Assembly: GCF_001247745.1 (NCBI RefSeq)
Contig: NZ_LAIR01000002.1
Coordinates: 3,162,001 to 3,226,000 of the forward strand
Direction of reading: 5' to 3'
DNA: 64,000 nucleotides
Origin: Luteipulveratus halotolerans
GTDB lineage: Bacteria > Actinomycetota > Actinomycetes > Actinomycetales > Dermatophilaceae
Below the pieces are notes generated by a model. It was not told where the DNA came from. It ran no database searches and saw only the letters and a program-made list of their open reading frames with translations. The number at the start of each line of letters is the position of its first letter. The stretch's first letter is position 1. This document shows positions 16,637-25,565 of the stretch, in pieces. Both the position numbers and the translations under genes were made by a program.

Positions 16637-16926
16637 CCGCGCCCCAGCACGACGCGCTCGCCTCGTACAGGCAGTCGATCGACAACATCGACGCCGCGCT
16701 GATCCACATGCTCGCCGAGCGGTTCAAAATCACACAGGCCGTCGGCCGCTACAAGGCCGAGCACGAGCTGCCCCCGGCCGATCCTGGCCGCGAGGAGCAG
16801 CAGATCGCCCGGCTGCGCGGGCTGGCCGAGTCGGCCCAGCTCGACCCGGAGTTCAGCGAGAAGTTCTTGCGGTTCGTGATCGACGAGGTCATCCACCACC
16901 ACGAGCGCATCCGCGACGACGCCTGA
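16633..16926 (+). CDS. chorismate mutase, AroQ class
   Basis: A 97-residue all-helical chorismate mutase converting chorismate to prephenate for Phe and Tyr synthesis. The order IDNIDAALIHMLAERFKITQ, VGRYKAEHELPPADPGREEQQ and FLRFVIDEVIHHHERIR matches the three-helix AroQ type, including the conserved Arg/Lys and the Asp-x-x-Arg/Glu-Glu-Gln region. The four-base overlap with the HelD-like gene suggests translational coupling, an unusual pairing of a polymerase-recycling ATPase with an aromatic-pathway enzyme. No signal peptide, so cytoplasmic. Confidence 0.85.
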   Translation: MTAPQHDALASYRQSIDNIDAALIHMLAERFKITQAVGRYKAEHELPPADPGREEQQIARLRGLAESAQLDPEFSEKFLRFVIDEVIHHHERIRDDA

Positions 16927-16955
16927 GTGTCGGTGGGTGCGGCTAACGTCACCGC

Positions 16956-18104
16956 ATGCGCGCCGTCCACCTGACCCTCCCCGAGGCGCGTCGCGTCTGG
17001 ATGCACGCCCAACGCCTCGACCAGCGCTCACCGTTCGGGGCGGGGCCTGCGGCCGCGCGGGCTGCGGTCGAGCAGCTCGGCTACGTGCAGATCGACACGA
17101 TCAACGTCATCGAGCGCTGCCACCACCACATCCTGTGGAGCCGCATCCCGACCTACACGCGCGCTGACCTCGACCACGTCCAGAGCGTCGACAAGGGCGT
17201 CTTCGAGTACTGGACGCACGCGCTGTCGTACGTCCCCGTCGAGCACTTCCGCTACTCCCTGCCGCGCATGCGCGCCGAGCGCGCCGAGGCCATCCAGACC
17301 TGGCGCGGGTCGATCACCGAGGCCGACGTACGCCGGGTGCTGCGCACCGTGCGCTCCGAGGGTCCGCTCACGATCCGCGACTTCAAGAACGACGTGCTCG
17401 TCGACAAGGACCACCCGTGGGCCAGCCGCAAGCCGTCGAAGGCAGCGCTCGAGGTCGCGTTCAACCGCGGCCTGCTCACGGTCAGTGCGCGCGACGGCAT
17501 GGTCAAGACGTACGACCTCGTCGACCGCCACTTCGGCTGGGACTCTCCCCCGCGACCGGCGACCGAGCGCCAGGTGCACACGCACCTGCTCGACCGGGCG
17601 CTGCGGGCGCAGGGCGTGGTCAGCGTCGACTCGGCGGGCTACGGCCAGCGGCCTCCGGGCAAGGAGGGCATCCGGCGGGTGATCGCGACGCGGGTGCGCA
17701 AGAAGGAGCTCGTGCCGGTCGTGGTCGAGGGCCTGGAGAAGGTCGAGCACTGGGCTGAGCCGGCCGTCCTCGACGCGGTGCCGGCGGTCACGCCACCGCT
17801 GGTGCACGTGCTGTCACCGTTCGACCCGCTGATCATCCAGCGCAAACGGCTGTCCGCGTACTTCGGCTACGACCACGTCTTCGAGGCCTACGTCCCCAAG
17901 GCCAAACGCGTCTACGGCTACTTCACCCTGCCGGTGCTCGTCGGCGACGAGGTGGTCGCAGTGCTCGACCTGAAGACCGACCGTGATGCGGGCCGGCTGC
18001 TGGTGCAGCAGTGGACCTGGGTCGGCACCGGCAACGCTGCCTCACACCAAGCCCTGGTCGAGGGCGAGCTCGAGCGGTTCGAGGCCTTCCAGCTCGCCCG
18101 CTGA
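16956..18104 (+). CDS. YcaQ/AlkZ-like DNA glycosylase (winged-helix, HTH_42)
   Basis: A 382-residue protein of the winged-helix DNA glycosylase family whose Escherichia coli member YcaQ (AlkX) unhooks interstrand crosslinks. The catalytic QxD motif is visible as GYVQIDTINV (Gln45, Asp47), followed by ERCHHHILWSR. LSPFDPLIIQRKRLSAYFGYDH, near residue 290, matches the other conserved block. The role is base-excision removal of bulky or crosslinked alkyl adducts, acting without partners. It lies 29 bp downstream of chorismate mutase and may share that transcript. No toxin or biosynthetic cluster is adjacent. Confidence 0.85.
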   Translation: MRAVHLTLPEARRVWMHAQRLDQRSPFGAGPAAARAAVEQLGYVQIDTINVIERCHHHILWSRIPTYTRADLDHVQSVDKGVFEYWTHALSYVPVEHFRYSLPRMRAERAEAIQTWRGSITEADVRRVLRTVRSEGPLTIRDFKNDVLVDKDHPWASRKPSKAALEVAFNRGLLTVSARDGMVKTYDLVDRHFGWDSPPRPATERQVHTHLLDRALRAQGVVSVDSAGYGQRPPGKEGIRRVIATRVRKKELVPVVVEGLEKVEHWAEPAVLDAVPAVTPPLVHVLSPFDPLIIQRKRLSAYFGYDHVFEAYVPKAKRVYGYFTLPVLVGDEVVAVLDLKTDRDAGRLLVQQWTWVGTGNAASHQALVEGELERFEAFQLAR

Positions 18105-18119
18105 CACGAGCAGGCCGCG

Positions 18120-19895
18120 TCAGGGGGTGAGCAGCTCGCGGACGCGGTCGGCGCCGATCGCCAGCAGCAGCGTGGGCAGGCGCGGGCCGGTGTCCTTGCT
18201 GATCAGCAGGTTGTAGAGCAGCTTGAAGAACTCGCGCTGCGCCGCACCGAGCGCGGCCGCCGTCTCGGGGTCGGCCTTGCGGTCGGGCTTGAAGTCGGCC
18301 GACTTGCCGGCCTGCACCTTGGGCACGCCGTAGACCTGGTGGGTCAGACCGTCGATCGACCAGTCGGCGTCGAGGGCTGGGAGCTCGGATCCCTTGCCGT
18401 CCAACAGGATCCGCAGTGACTCACGCTGATCGTCGGTGAGCGCGGCGAGAGCCTCGGTGTCGGGAGAGGTGCGCACGACCGTACGGTCCTCGGGCGCCAT
18501 CTGCTGCTCGACCCACGCCGTCGCGCGGTCCAGGCGCGGGCGCAGCTCGTCCAGCGACGTGAGCGGAGCGGACGGGTCGAGCGAGCCGAGGATGCGCAGC
18601 GTCTGCTCGTCGTCGCCGGTGGTGATGTCCACGACGGAGGCGATCGTGCGGTACGGCAGCGGGCGCGGCGTCAGGGGCAGCTCGCCCTCCGCGACGGATA
18701 CCGCGCGGGTGTGTGCGGCGATGTCGCCCGGCTGCGCCGAGTCGCCAGAAACCTTGCGTACCAACGAGTCCCACTCGTCGTACATGCGCTGGATCTCGGC
18801 GTCGAGCGCCACGTCGAACGCCTGGTTGGGGCGCTTGCGGGCGTACAGCCAGCGCAGCAGCGGCGGCTCCATGAACTGCAGCGCCTCGACGGGCGTCGGC
18901 ACACCGCCCTTGGACGAGGACATCTTGGCCATGCCGCGGATGCCGACGAACGCGTACATCGGGCCGAGCGGACGCTCCCACCCGAAGATCGGGGCGAGCT
19001 CCTTGCCGACGGCGTACGACGAGCCGGGGCTCTGGTGGTCGACGCCGGACGGCTCGAAGGTGACCTTCTCGTAGGCCCAGCGCATCGGCCAGTCGACCTT
19101 CCAGACCAGCTTGCCCTGACGGTGCTCGCGCAGCAGGACGGTCTCGGTGTGGCCGCACCGGCAGGTGTAGGTCATCTCGGTCGACGCGTCGTCGTAAGAG
19201 GTGACGGTCGTGAAGTCGGTGCCGCAGACGGAGCAGTACGGCTTGTACGGGTAGTAGCCGGAGCCGGCCGAGCCGTCGTCCTCGGAGGCTGCACCCGAGC
19301 CCTCAGCAGCGGCGGCGGCTGCAGCAGCGTCGTCCTCGGAGAGCTTCTTCTGACCCTGCTTCTGCTTCTCGCCGGGCTGGGCCGGGAGCGTGCGGTACTG
19401 GTCGAGGACCTTGTCGATCTGGTCGCGGCGCGACATCGCGAACAGCACCTGCTCGACGTAGGCGCCCGAGGTGTACTGCTCGGTCTGGCTGATGCCGCGG
19501 TAGGTGATGCCGAGCTGGGCCAGGCCGTCCTCGATCTCGGCGCGGAAGTGGGCGGCCCACGAGTCGTACGCCGACCCGGCCGGCGCGGGCACCGACGTCA
19601 GCGGCTTGCCGATGTGCTCGGCCCACGACTCGTCGACGCCCTCGATGCCGGCGGGCACCTTGCGGTAGCGGTCGAAGTCGTCCCAGCTGATGATGTGCTC
19701 GACCTCGACGCCGCGGCGGCGGATCTCGTCGGCGACCAGGTGAGGCGTCATGACCTCGCGCAGGTTGCCGAGGTGGACGGGGCCGGACGGGCTGATGCCC
19801 GAGGCGCAGACGACCGTCGTTCCCTGCTTCTCGGCGGCCTCGATGGCCTCGTCCGCGAGTCGGGATACCCAGTCATCCAGCTGCTGCTCAGTCAC
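18120..19895 (-). CDS. lysS: lysine-tRNA ligase, class I
   Basis: A 591-residue lysyl-tRNA synthetase of the archaeal, class I type. The HIGH-like motif is HLGN at residues 41-44 (SGPVHLGNLRE). The KMSKS-like motif is AKMSSSKGG near 325. CSVCGTDF and CRCGH mark a zinc-binding insertion. Just before that insertion is a low-complexity linker with a run of eight alanines inside an acidic stretch, probably a lineage-specific surface loop. The C-terminal helical domain is complete. Class I LysRS is scattered among bacteria, including several actinobacteria; whether a class II copy exists elsewhere cannot be told. GTG start. Confidence 0.93.
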   Translation of the reverse strand: MTEQQLDDWVSRLADEAIEAAEKQGTTVVCASGISPSGPVHLGNLREVMTPHLVADEIRRRGVEVEHIISWDDFDRYRKVPAGIEGVDESWAEHIGKPLTSVPAPAGSAYDSWAAHFRAEIEDGLAQLGITYRGISQTEQYTSGAYVEQVLFAMSRRDQIDKVLDQYRTLPAQPGEKQKQGQKKLSEDDAAAAAAAAEGSGAASEDDGSAGSGYYPYKPYCSVCGTDFTTVTSYDDASTEMTYTCRCGHTETVLLREHRQGKLVWKVDWPMRWAYEKVTFEPSGVDHQSPGSSYAVGKELAPIFGWERPLGPMYAFVGIRGMAKMSSSKGGVPTPVEALQFMEPPLLRWLYARKRPNQAFDVALDAEIQRMYDEWDSLVRKVSGDSAQPGDIAAHTRAVSVAEGELPLTPRPLPYRTIASVVDITTGDDEQTLRILGSLDPSAPLTSLDELRPRLDRATAWVEQQMAPEDRTVVRTSPDTEALAALTDDQRESLRILLDGKGSELPALDADWSIDGLTHQVYGVPKVQAGKSADFKPDRKADPETAAALGAAQREFFKLLYNLLISKDTGPRLPTLLLAIGADRVRELLTP

Positions 19896-19957
19896 GACCG
19901 TGAAGTTTAGGCCCGTACGCCGCCCGGCTCCGAATCCCTGGGTACGCCGGCGGACGG

Positions 19958-20503
19958 TCAGGCCGGGCCGTACGCGAGGTGCACCACGCCGTTGTCGTAG
20001 ACGTCGCTGGCCTTGAGCGCGAGCTTGGTGGGGTCGACGCCGTCGCCGAACAGGTGAGCGCCCTGCCCCATCGCGACCGGGTAGACGAACAGGTGGAGCT
20101 CATCCAGCAGTCCGTCCTTGAGCAGGCCGCGCACCAGCTCGCCGCTGCCGGAGACGTAGATCGTGCCGTCGACCTCGCCCTTGAGGCGCCGGATGCGGTC
20201 GGCGTCGTACGCGCCGAGCAGCTCCGAGGGACCCCACTCCTGCGAGGGCTGCTGGGATCCGACGACGTACTTGGTCGTCTCGTTGAAGAACGGCGCACCC
20301 GGGTCGTCGTCCGCGGTGCGGTCGCGCCACGCGGGCGCGAACATCTCAAAAGTCTTGCGCCCCAACAGGATTGCGCTCGCCGAACCGGTGATCGCCCCGA
20401 GAGTCTCTCCCATCTTGGGGTCGAAGCCGTACTCGAACGTCCACGACGGGTCCTCGAACACTCCGTCGACCGCCATGAACTCGTGCGCTGCGATGGTGCC
20501 CAT
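19958..20503 (-). CDS. dihydrofolate reductase-fold protein (RibD C-terminal family)
   Basis: A 181-residue NADPH-binding reductase of the RibD C-terminal/DHFR superfamily: HEFMAVDGVFEDP, ILLGRKTFEMFAPAW, then IYVSGSGELVRGLL and LHLFVYPVAMGQGAHLF. Members of this family in actinobacteria are usually uncharacterised. The start is ATG 20503, with GAGAGG ten bases upstream. It is transcribed away from a TetR regulator 91 bp away, so control by that regulator is likely. Confidence 0.82.
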   Translation of the reverse strand: MGTIAAHEFMAVDGVFEDPSWTFEYGFDPKMGETLGAITGSASAILLGRKTFEMFAPAWRDRTADDDPGAPFFNETTKYVVGSQQPSQEWGPSELLGAYDADRIRRLKGEVDGTIYVSGSGELVRGLLKDGLLDELHLFVYPVAMGQGAHLFGDGVDPTKLALKASDVYDNGVVHLAYGPA

Positions 20504-20535
20504 GATGTGGCCTCTCGACTGGGAGAAACAGTTTC

Positions 20536-20580
20536 CAGCAGATGCAGTATCCGCAGGACGCAATATTGCCAACGGATATG
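20536..20580. promoter_or_regulatory. candidate TetR operator between divergent genes
   Basis: GTATCCG near 20548 and CGGATAT near 20572 are inverted 7-bp arms around an AT-rich centre, GCAATATTGCCAA, that is itself partly palindromic. The site lies between two divergent start codons, the normal place for a TetR operator controlling both. Confidence 0.45.
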
Positions 20581-20594
20581 TCTGAGGAGGCCGC

Positions 20595-21293
20595 ATGAGC
20601 GCCGACCCCACCCTCGAGCTGCTGTGGGGGCTGCGGGCCGCCTCGACCCGCGGTCCCAAGGCCGCGATCGGCGTACCCGAGATCGCCGCAGCTGCTGTCG
20701 CGATCGCGGACGACGAGGGCTACGACGCGGTGTCGATGGAGCGGGTGGCGGCTGCGCTGGGCTACACGAAGATGTCGTTGTACCGGCACGTGTCGAGCAA
20801 GGCCGAGCTGCTCGCGGTCATGATCGAGCTCGCGATCGGCGAGCCGCCGAGCCTGGCCGGCGTCCGCGGGGGCTGGCGCGCGCGGGCACGCCGCTGGGCG
20901 CACCTGATGTGGGACTGCTGGGACGAGCACCCCTGGGTGCCCGAGGTCACGGTCGGCAACCGCGCGGTCGGGCCCCACGAGGTCGGCTGGTCTGTCGCGG
21001 GCCTCGAGGCGTTCGAGGGCAGCGGCCTGTCGCGCGCCGAGACCGTCGACGCCGTCGCCCTGCTGAGCGCGCACCTGCACAGCTCACACGCGACCAGCAC
21101 CGCAGGCTCACAGCCGTGGACGCCCGACCTGCACGCCGATCCCATGCTCGGCGACGTGATGCGCCGCTCCGGCCGCGCCTATCCCGCGCTCGACGCGGTC
21201 GTCACCGGGCGCGCGGTCTCACCGGACCGGCGGACGTTCGGGCTCGAACGCATCCTCGACGGCATCGAGGCGCACCTGGCCAAGAAGGCCTGA
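20595..21293 (+). CDS. TetR-family transcriptional regulator
   Basis: A 232-residue TetR repressor. The N-terminal helix-turn-helix reads IAAAAVAIADDEGYDAVSME, then VAAALGYTKMSLYRHVSSK. The rest is the helical ligand-binding and dimerisation domain of the TetR_C type that contains WDCWDEHPW. ATG follows GAGG. It faces the DHFR-fold gene. The layout SLYRHVxxKxELL and the WGLR/WGMH N-terminal phrase are shared with the TetR at 23743-24474, so the two are probably related paralogues. Confidence 0.88.
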   Translation: MSADPTLELLWGLRAASTRGPKAAIGVPEIAAAAVAIADDEGYDAVSMERVAAALGYTKMSLYRHVSSKAELLAVMIELAIGEPPSLAGVRGGWRARARRWAHLMWDCWDEHPWVPEVTVGNRAVGPHEVGWSVAGLEAFEGSGLSRAETVDAVALLSAHLHSSHATSTAGSQPWTPDLHADPMLGDVMRRSGRAYPALDAVVTGRAVSPDRRTFGLERILDGIEAHLAKKA

Positions 21294-21340
21294 GCCGCTC
21301 AACCGCCGATGTGCGTGGGCGGTCGGATCAGGCAGAGCCC

Positions 21341-21356
21341 CTGATCGATCGATCAG
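21341..21356. repeat. perfect 16-bp palindrome at the purA stop codon
   Basis: CTGATCGATCGATCAG is a perfect palindrome spanning the purA TGA (complement of 21353-21355), in the gap between convergent tetR and purA. It could help termination or be a protein-binding site. Confidence 0.45.
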
Positions 21357-22642
21357 TCGGCGAGCAGGTCGTGGCGGACGATGACCTCGTCGCGGCCCGG
21401 GCCCACACCGATCACCGAGATGCGCGCACCGATCTGCTTCTCGACGTACTCGACGTACGCCTTGCAGTTGGCCGGCAGCTCGTCGTACGAACGGCACTTG
21501 CTGATGTCCTCCCACCAGCCGGGCAGCTCTTCGTAGATCGGCGTCGCGTGGTGGAAGTCGGTCTGGTTGACCGGCATCTCGTCGTGGCGGACGCCGTCGA
21601 CGTCGTACGCGACACAGACCGGGACCGTGTCCAGGCCGGTGAGGATGTCGAGCTTGGTCAGCACGAAGTCGGTGACGCCGTTGATGCGGGTGGCGTAGCG
21701 ACCGACGACGGTGTCGAGCCAGCCGGTACGACGCGGGCGCCCGGTCGTGACGCCGAACTCGGCGCCGGTCTTGCGCAGGAACTCGCCCTTGTCGTCGTGC
21801 AGCTCGGTCGGGAACGGACCCTCGCCCACGCGGGTGGCGTAGGCCTTGAGGATCGCGATGACCCGGTCGACGCGCGTGGGCGGCACACCCGAGCCGGTGC
21901 AGGCGCCGGCCGAGACGGCGTTGGACGACGTGACGTAGGGGTAGGTGCCGTGGTCGACGTCGAGCAGCGTCGCCTGACCGGCCTCGAACAGCACGTTCTT
22001 GCCGGCGTCGAGCGCCTTGGACAGCTCCAGCGAGGTGTCGGCGACCATCGGCTTCAGGCGCGGGGCGTACGACAGCAGCTCCTCGACGATCTCGTCGACC
22101 TCGATGGCGCGACGGTTGTAGATCTTGAGCAGCATCTGGTTCTTGACGTCGAGTGCGGCCTCGACCTTCTGGCGCAGGATCGACTCGTCGTAGAGGTCCT
22201 GGACGCGGATGCCGACGCGGTTCATCTTGTCGGCGTACGCCGGGCCGATGCCGCGGCCGGTCGTGCCGATCTTGCGCTTGCCGAGGAAGCGCTCGGTGAC
22301 CTTGTCGAGCGTCGTGTGGTAGCCGGTGATGACGTGCGCGTTGGCGCTGATCAGCAGCCGCGAGGTGTCGACGCCGCGCTTGTCCAGACCCTCGAGCTCC
22401 TCGAAGAGCACGCCGATGTCGACGACCACGCCGTTGCCGATGACCGGCACGACGTTGGGGCTGAGGATGCCGCTGGGCAGCAGGTGGAGGGCGTACTTCT
22501 CACCGTCGATGACCACGGTGTGGCCCGCGTTGTTGCCGCCGTTGAACTTCACGACGTAGTCGACGCGGTCGCCGAGCAGGTCGGTGGCCTTGCCCTTGCC
22601 CTCGTCGCCCCACTGGGCTCCTACGAGCACGATGCCTGGCAT
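21353..22642 (-). CDS. purA: adenylosuccinate synthase
   Basis: A 429-residue GTP-dependent enzyme converting IMP and aspartate to adenylosuccinate, the first AMP-specific step. VLVGAQWGDEGKGKATDLL is the N-terminal signature with the catalytic Asp/Lys loop. NGGNNAGHTV (with the conserved His), GTTGRGIGPAYADK, LFEAGQATLLDVDHGTYPYVTSSN and TTGRPRRTGWLD follow. Length is normal. The AAGGAAGG upstream of ATG 22642 is one of the best ribosome sites in the window. Confidence 0.98.
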   Translation of the reverse strand: MPGIVLVGAQWGDEGKGKATDLLGDRVDYVVKFNGGNNAGHTVVIDGEKYALHLLPSGILSPNVVPVIGNGVVVDIGVLFEELEGLDKRGVDTSRLLISANAHVITGYHTTLDKVTERFLGKRKIGTTGRGIGPAYADKMNRVGIRVQDLYDESILRQKVEAALDVKNQMLLKIYNRRAIEVDEIVEELLSYAPRLKPMVADTSLELSKALDAGKNVLFEAGQATLLDVDHGTYPYVTSSNAVSAGACTGSGVPPTRVDRVIAILKAYATRVGEGPFPTELHDDKGEFLRKTGAEFGVTTGRPRRTGWLDTVVGRYATRINGVTDFVLTKLDILTGLDTVPVCVAYDVDGVRHDEMPVNQTDFHHATPIYEELPGWWEDISKCRSYDELPANCKAYVEYVEKQIGARISVIGVGPGRDEVIVRHDLLAD

Positions 22643-22724
22643 AGGTCGGTCCGCCTTCCTTGTCGGTCTCGGGCCGCATGCAGGCTATCTGGTACGCCGG
22701 ACGGTCGCCGAAACCGTTCGGCCG

Positions 22725-23714
22725 TCAGGACCCGTCGGGCTCGCCCGCGTCGGCGGCGGCACGGCGACGACGGCCGTGACCGGTCGCGAGCGACATCGCC
22801 AGCTGGAACCGGGTCTCGACGCCGTGCTCCTCCATCAGCCCCGCGATGCGCCGGCGCACTGTGCGCAACGAGACGCCCATGACGCGGGCGATCGCCTCGT
22901 CCTTCAGGCCCTGACGCATGAGGTCGACCAGCGCGGTGGCGTCGTGGACCTCGCCCTCGGCCAGCGGCGTCGCCGTCGCCCAGAGCCGGTCGAACAGCTC
23001 GACGAACGCCGACACGACCATCGGGTCGCGCAGCACGACCCAGTCGCCGTCGGCCTTGCCCCACTCGGTGGTGCCGAGCGCGACGTCGTCGCCGAAGCAT
23101 GCGAACGACGACGGCAGCGACGCTGCGACCCGCTGCTGCTCACCCGCGGTGGCCCACTCGCCCATGACGGTCGAGGTCTCGATCAGCTCGGGGATGTAGA
23201 GACCTCGCTGCTCGCGCCCGCCGTCGAGCAGCTGGCGTACGACGGGGTATGCCTCAGGTGACTCGGCCGCCGACGTGTGCGCCACCCGGATCGCGCCGAC
23301 GGTGCTCGCCGCGAGCTGCTCGTGCACGGTCACGACCGAGGCGGCGTCGACTCGCTCGCGCGCAGGCTGCTTGGAGTCCGAACCCGCTTGTCCCATGCGG
23401 TGATCCGCGGCGAACTGGTCGATCGCGTCACGCACCCGGGCGAGGTCCTGACGGCGGGTGGCGAGCCTGGCCTCCTCGGCGTTCAGCACACGTTCGAGCG
23501 AGGCCCGCGGGTGGTCGGCGTGCAGCTCGCCGGCCTCCGTCGTACGCACCAGGCGCCTCGCGCGCAGCTGCTCGAGAGCGTGCTCGGCCTCGTAGTCGGT
23601 CCAGCCGAGCCGGGCGACGTGCGCCGCCAGGGTGAGCCCCGACGTACGCAGCACATGGCGGTAGAGGTCCTCGCCCTCAGCGCCGATGCCGAGCACCAGC
23701 AGTCGTCCGGTCAT
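22725..23714 (-). CDS. TrmB/LuxR-like transcriptional regulator (paralogue)
   Basis: A 329-residue regulator with the same architecture as the protein at 13222-14268: an N-terminal winged-helix-like part (LTLAAHVARLGWTDYEAEHAL, read in two pieces), a central region without known motifs, and a C-terminal LuxR-type helix-turn-helix (IARVMGVSLRTVRRRI). The C-terminus ends GRRRRAAADAGEP. It lies 28 bp downstream of the minus-strand TetR gene and may be read from that transcript. No adjacent target gene is obvious. Function not known. Confidence 0.7.
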   Translation of the reverse strand: MTGRLLVLGIGAEGEDLYRHVLRTSGLTLAAHVARLGWTDYEAEHALEQLRARRLVRTTEAGELHADHPRASLERVLNAEEARLATRRQDLARVRDAIDQFAADHRMGQAGSDSKQPARERVDAASVVTVHEQLAASTVGAIRVAHTSAAESPEAYPVVRQLLDGGREQRGLYIPELIETSTVMGEWATAGEQQRVAASLPSSFACFGDDVALGTTEWGKADGDWVVLRDPMVVSAFVELFDRLWATATPLAEGEVHDATALVDLMRQGLKDEAIARVMGVSLRTVRRRIAGLMEEHGVETRFQLAMSLATGHGRRRRAAADAGEPDGS

Positions 23715-23742
23715 GCCTCCACCTTACGAATCCTGTTGCGCA

Positions 23743-24474
23743 TCAACGCTCCAGGCGCCTCTCGATGCCGTCGATGAACGCGCTGACAGCAAGGTCCATC
23801 GTGTCCTCCCAGGTCAGGTTGAACGTGTCCTCGTCGAGCGCACCCATGACTGGGTAGTCGCCCGAGGACATGGCCTTCTCCAGCACAGGTGCCTGCGCCG
23901 CCCAGAACTGCTCGTCGGTCACACCGGTGCGCTCGACTGCGCGCACGGCGTTGATCTCCTGGCGGGCGATGCCGGTCACGAGGCTGTCGAGGGAGATGAC
24001 GACGATCATCTTGTGCTGGTCGGTCATCGGCAGATCGGACAGGCCGCCCATGATCGCCTCCAGTCCTGCCATCGTGTTGGGTCCGAGCAGCGGCCGCGAC
24101 TGGTCGACCTGCAGCAACCAGGGATGGCTGGTGTAGAGCTCGTAGAACCCGTAGGCACACTCGCGCAGCCTCGCCTTCCACCCGCCCTGGGAGCCGGGCT
24201 TGCGGGGCGCGTTGACCCGGTCGAGCATCAGGTCGAGCAGCTCGCTCTTGCCCGGCACGTGACGGTAGAGCGACATCGTGCCGAGCCCGAGCTCGCTCGC
24301 GATCCGGCGCATCGACACCGCGTCGAGACCCTCCGCATCAGCGATCTCGACGGCTGTGGTGACGATCTGGTCGAGCGTGACATTCGGCTTGCGGCCGCGG
24401 GTCGGCGGCTCGTGCATCCCCCACAGCAGCGCCAACGACGCGTCGATGTCACCTGCCCCGCTGAAATCGCTCAT
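23743..24474 (-). CDS. TetR-family repressor of the adjacent ABC exporter
   Basis: A 243-residue TetR protein. The DNA-binding part is VTTAVEIADAEGLDAVSMRR, then IASELGLGTMSLYRHVPGK. A helical effector-binding domain follows. It faces a DrrAB-like ABC exporter 86 bp away, and the gap holds a perfect 13-bp inverted repeat centred at 24523.5. The arrangement is the standard one for drug-responsive derepression: ligand binding would release the operator and switch on export. The ligand is unknown. Confidence 0.88.
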   Translation of the reverse strand: MSDFSGAGDIDASLALLWGMHEPPTRGRKPNVTLDQIVTTAVEIADAEGLDAVSMRRIASELGLGTMSLYRHVPGKSELLDLMLDRVNAPRKPGSQGGWKARLRECAYGFYELYTSHPWLLQVDQSRPLLGPNTMAGLEAIMGGLSDLPMTDQHKMIVVISLDSLVTGIARQEINAVRAVERTGVTDEQFWAAQAPVLEKAMSSGDYPVMGALDEDTFNLTWEDTMDLAVSAFIDGIERRLER

Positions 24475-24505
24475 GGGCGCAGGCTACCGGCCGCAGTTGC
24501 GATGC

Positions 24506-24541
24506 GTACGCCGTACGCTTTATCGTTTGCGTACGGCGTAC
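24506..24541. promoter_or_regulatory. perfect TetR operator, 13-bp arms
   Basis: GTACGCCGTACGC, a 10-base AT-rich centre (TTTATCGTTT), then GCGTACGGCGTAC. The arms are exact complements. The centre could supply a -10 box for either gene, so binding would block both promoters. Confidence 0.8.
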
Positions 24542-24560
24542 CCATAACTGGAGGTGGCAG

Positions 24561-25565
24561 GTGCGAACCCAACAACCCGCGATCGAGGCGGAGTCCGTGC
24601 GCAAGACGTACGGCGACAAGGCAGCCCTCGACGACTTCTCCCTGACCGTGGCTCCCGGCACGGTCCTGGGGCTCCTCGGACCCAACGGGGCAGGCAAGAC
24701 GACCTTCGTGCGCATCCTCACGACGCTGTCGCGGATGGACGGTGGCAGCGCTCGGGTCGGCGGCTTCGACGTCCAGCGCGAACGGCGCGAGGTGCGCTCC
24801 CGGATCGGCCTGACCGGGCAGCGCACGGCACTCGACGAGATCCTCACGGCCCGCGAGAACCTGCGGATGTTCGGCCGCCTGTTCCACCTGAGCAAGCGCG
24901 AGGCGGCCGTCCGCGCCGACGAGCTGCTCGAGCAGTTCAGCCTCACCGAGGCCGCAGACCAGCAGGCCAAGTCGTTCAGCGGCGGGATGCAGCGCCGCCT
25001 CGACCTCGCCTCGTCGATGATCCTGGCGCCTCAGGTGCTCTTCCTCGACGAGCCGACGACGGGGCTCGACCCCCGTGGTCGTCGCGAGGTCTGGGACGCC
25101 GTACGCACCCTCGCAGCCGGCGGCACCACCGTCCTGCTCACCACGCACTACCTCGACGAGGCCGACCGGCTCTCGGACCGCATCGCGGTCATCGACCGCG
25201 GACGAGCCGTCGTCGAGGACACCCCCGCCGGCCTGAAGAACATGATCGGCGGCGACCGGCTCGAGGTCGTCGTCCAGGACCCGGACGACCTTCCTCGTAC
25301 GACGGCGCTGCTCGCCTCCGCGACCGGCGACCCAGACCCTCGTCAGGACGTCGACGCGCTCCGCGTCCACGCCGCCGTCACCGACCGAGTCTCCGCTGTG
25401 GGCAACGTGATTCGCGCCGCAGAGGCCGAAGGCATCGCCATCGAGGACATCGGCCTGCGCCAACCCACCCTCGACGAGGTCTTCCTCCGGCTGACCGGCA
25501 GGACCGCCCAGGAGGACTCCCCCGCAGCCGACCCCGCGCGTACCCAGGAAGAGGTCTTGTCATGA
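24561..25565 (+). CDS. ABC transporter ATP-binding protein (DrrA-like)
   Basis: A 334-residue ATPase of a drug-type ABC exporter. Walker A GPNGAGKTTFV is at about residues 36-46, the signature is SFSGGMQRRLDLA, and Walker B is VLFLDEPTTGLD with the switch TTHYLDEADRLSD. A C-terminal extension of about 100 residues (DRLEVVVQDP to LRQPTLDEVFLRLTG) is typical of the DrrA/DUF4162 branch. GTG start with GGAGGT upstream, a strong site. The stop overlaps the permease ATG by four bases. The operon is controlled by the divergent TetR. Confidence 0.93.
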   Translation: MRTQQPAIEAESVRKTYGDKAALDDFSLTVAPGTVLGLLGPNGAGKTTFVRILTTLSRMDGGSARVGGFDVQRERREVRSRIGLTGQRTALDEILTARENLRMFGRLFHLSKREAAVRADELLEQFSLTEAADQQAKSFSGGMQRRLDLASSMILAPQVLFLDEPTTGLDPRGRREVWDAVRTLAAGGTTVLLTTHYLDEADRLSDRIAVIDRGRAVVEDTPAGLKNMIGGDRLEVVVQDPDDLPRTTALLASATGDPDPRQDVDALRVHAAVTDRVSAVGNVIRAAEAEGIAIEDIGLRQPTLDEVFLRLTGRTAQEDSPAADPARTQEEVLS

